A stretch of 21,869 bases of DNA from Bacillota bacterium (GTDB lineage: Bacteria > Bacillota > Clostridia > Acetivibrionales > DSM-1351). Of the stretch, positions 21,715 to 21,869 are shown in pieces (position 1 is the first letter of the stretch; each line of letters opens with the position of its first letter). Both the position numbers and the translations under genes were made by a program. The notes below the pieces were generated by a model. The model saw only the letters and a program-made list of their open reading frames with translations. It made no database searches and was not told the origin of the DNA. The stretch lies in the NCBI GenBank assembly GCA_023443515.1, contig JAEZUC010000143.1, forward strand, positions 1-21,869, read 5' to 3'.

Positions 21715-21869
21715 GCTGTCTCAAGAGATGGCACAGTAACAAATGGACTTTGAAAAGTAAACAGTGATAAACATGTAAAGGAACTCGAAAAAATTCCGAA
21801 ATCGTAAAACGATTTCAAAATTGAGTAACTTGCGAACTTTACAACCTGGTTTTTGGAAACAAGAACTAG
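21715..21869 (+). ncRNA. rRNA operon leader (16S gene lies beyond the window)
   Basis: No coding frame is present. GGACTTTGAAAAGTAAACAG (21745-21764) resembles the conserved CTTTGAAAACT element that precedes rRNA processing stems in Firmicutes. Nested stems follow: an outer TGTAAAG/CTTTACA (21775-21781 with 21837-21843) and an inner 8-bp hairpin GAAATCGT-AAA-ACGATTTC (21798-21816). The end of the window (GGAAACAAGAACTAG) looks like sequence just upstream of 16S. The call rests on these leader features, since no 16S sequence is in view. Confidence 0.65.

Noticed and set aside
1..21869. CRISPR arrays, intact insertion sequences, prophage or toxin-antitoxin genes
   Set aside because: I saw no regularly spaced repeats, no complete transposase, and no cargo genes between the conserved core genes.

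Overview
This window is the chromosomal replication-origin region of a low-GC Gram-positive bacterium, almost certainly a member of the Clostridia. The AT-rich DNA, the genes remB, noc, jag and a DUF4446 gene, and the gene set dnaA-dnaN-yaaA-recF-remB-gyrB opposite rpmH-rnpA-yidD-yidC-jag-mnmE-mnmG-rsmG-noc all point that way. The protein style and the rRNA leader would fit the Ruminiclostridium/Acetivibrio group, but that finer placement is a guess from memory and not demonstrated here.

Layout. (1) 1-460, minus strand: two tRNA-Ser genes (anticodons GCT and TGA) with a strong promoter and terminator hairpins. (2) 458-1793, minus: a membrane-anchored coiled-coil/TPR protein and a DUF4446 protein. 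(3) 1957-3581, minus: parB and parA, preceded by a candidate operator inside the parA promoter and by two perfect parS sites. (4) 3783-4210: a non-coding spacer with a possible decayed transposase fragment. (5) 4311-9086, minus: gyrB, remB, recF, yaaA, dnaN. (6) 9087-9333: dnaN-proximal half of oriC, with DnaA boxes, a G-run, a DnaA-trio tract and an AT-rich stretch. (7) 9334-10656, minus: dnaA. (8) 10657-11191: dnaA-upstream half of oriC, with a second DnaA-box cluster and the rpmH promoter. (9) 11192-18649, plus: rpmH, rnpA, yidD, yidC, jag, mnmE, mnmG, rsmG, noc. (10) 18908-21421, plus: gyrA. (11) 21586-21869, plus: tandem promoters and leader of an rRNA operon whose 16S gene must begin just beyond the window.

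How the genes work together. Every gene is transcribed away from the dnaA region, so every gene is co-directional with replication. DnaA opens the origin, DnaN is the polymerase clamp, gyrase manages supercoiling, RecF handles gaps, ParA/ParB/parS segregate the origins and Noc keeps division off the nucleoid. The rpmH arm serves ribosomes, RNase P, membrane protein insertion and tRNA/rRNA modification.

The main irregularity is gene order. In the arrangement known from Bacillus and many clostridia, gyrA follows gyrB and parAB follows noc. Here gyrA follows noc and parAB follows gyrB. One inversion of the segment gyrB-oriC-noc, roughly symmetric about the origin, would explain both changes. I did not find a wholly new system. 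The items most worth a second look are this swap, the DnaA-trio origin element, the palindrome filling the parA promoter spacer, the possible RBS-sequestering leader of noc, and unusual residues in the gyrase drug and ATP pockets.
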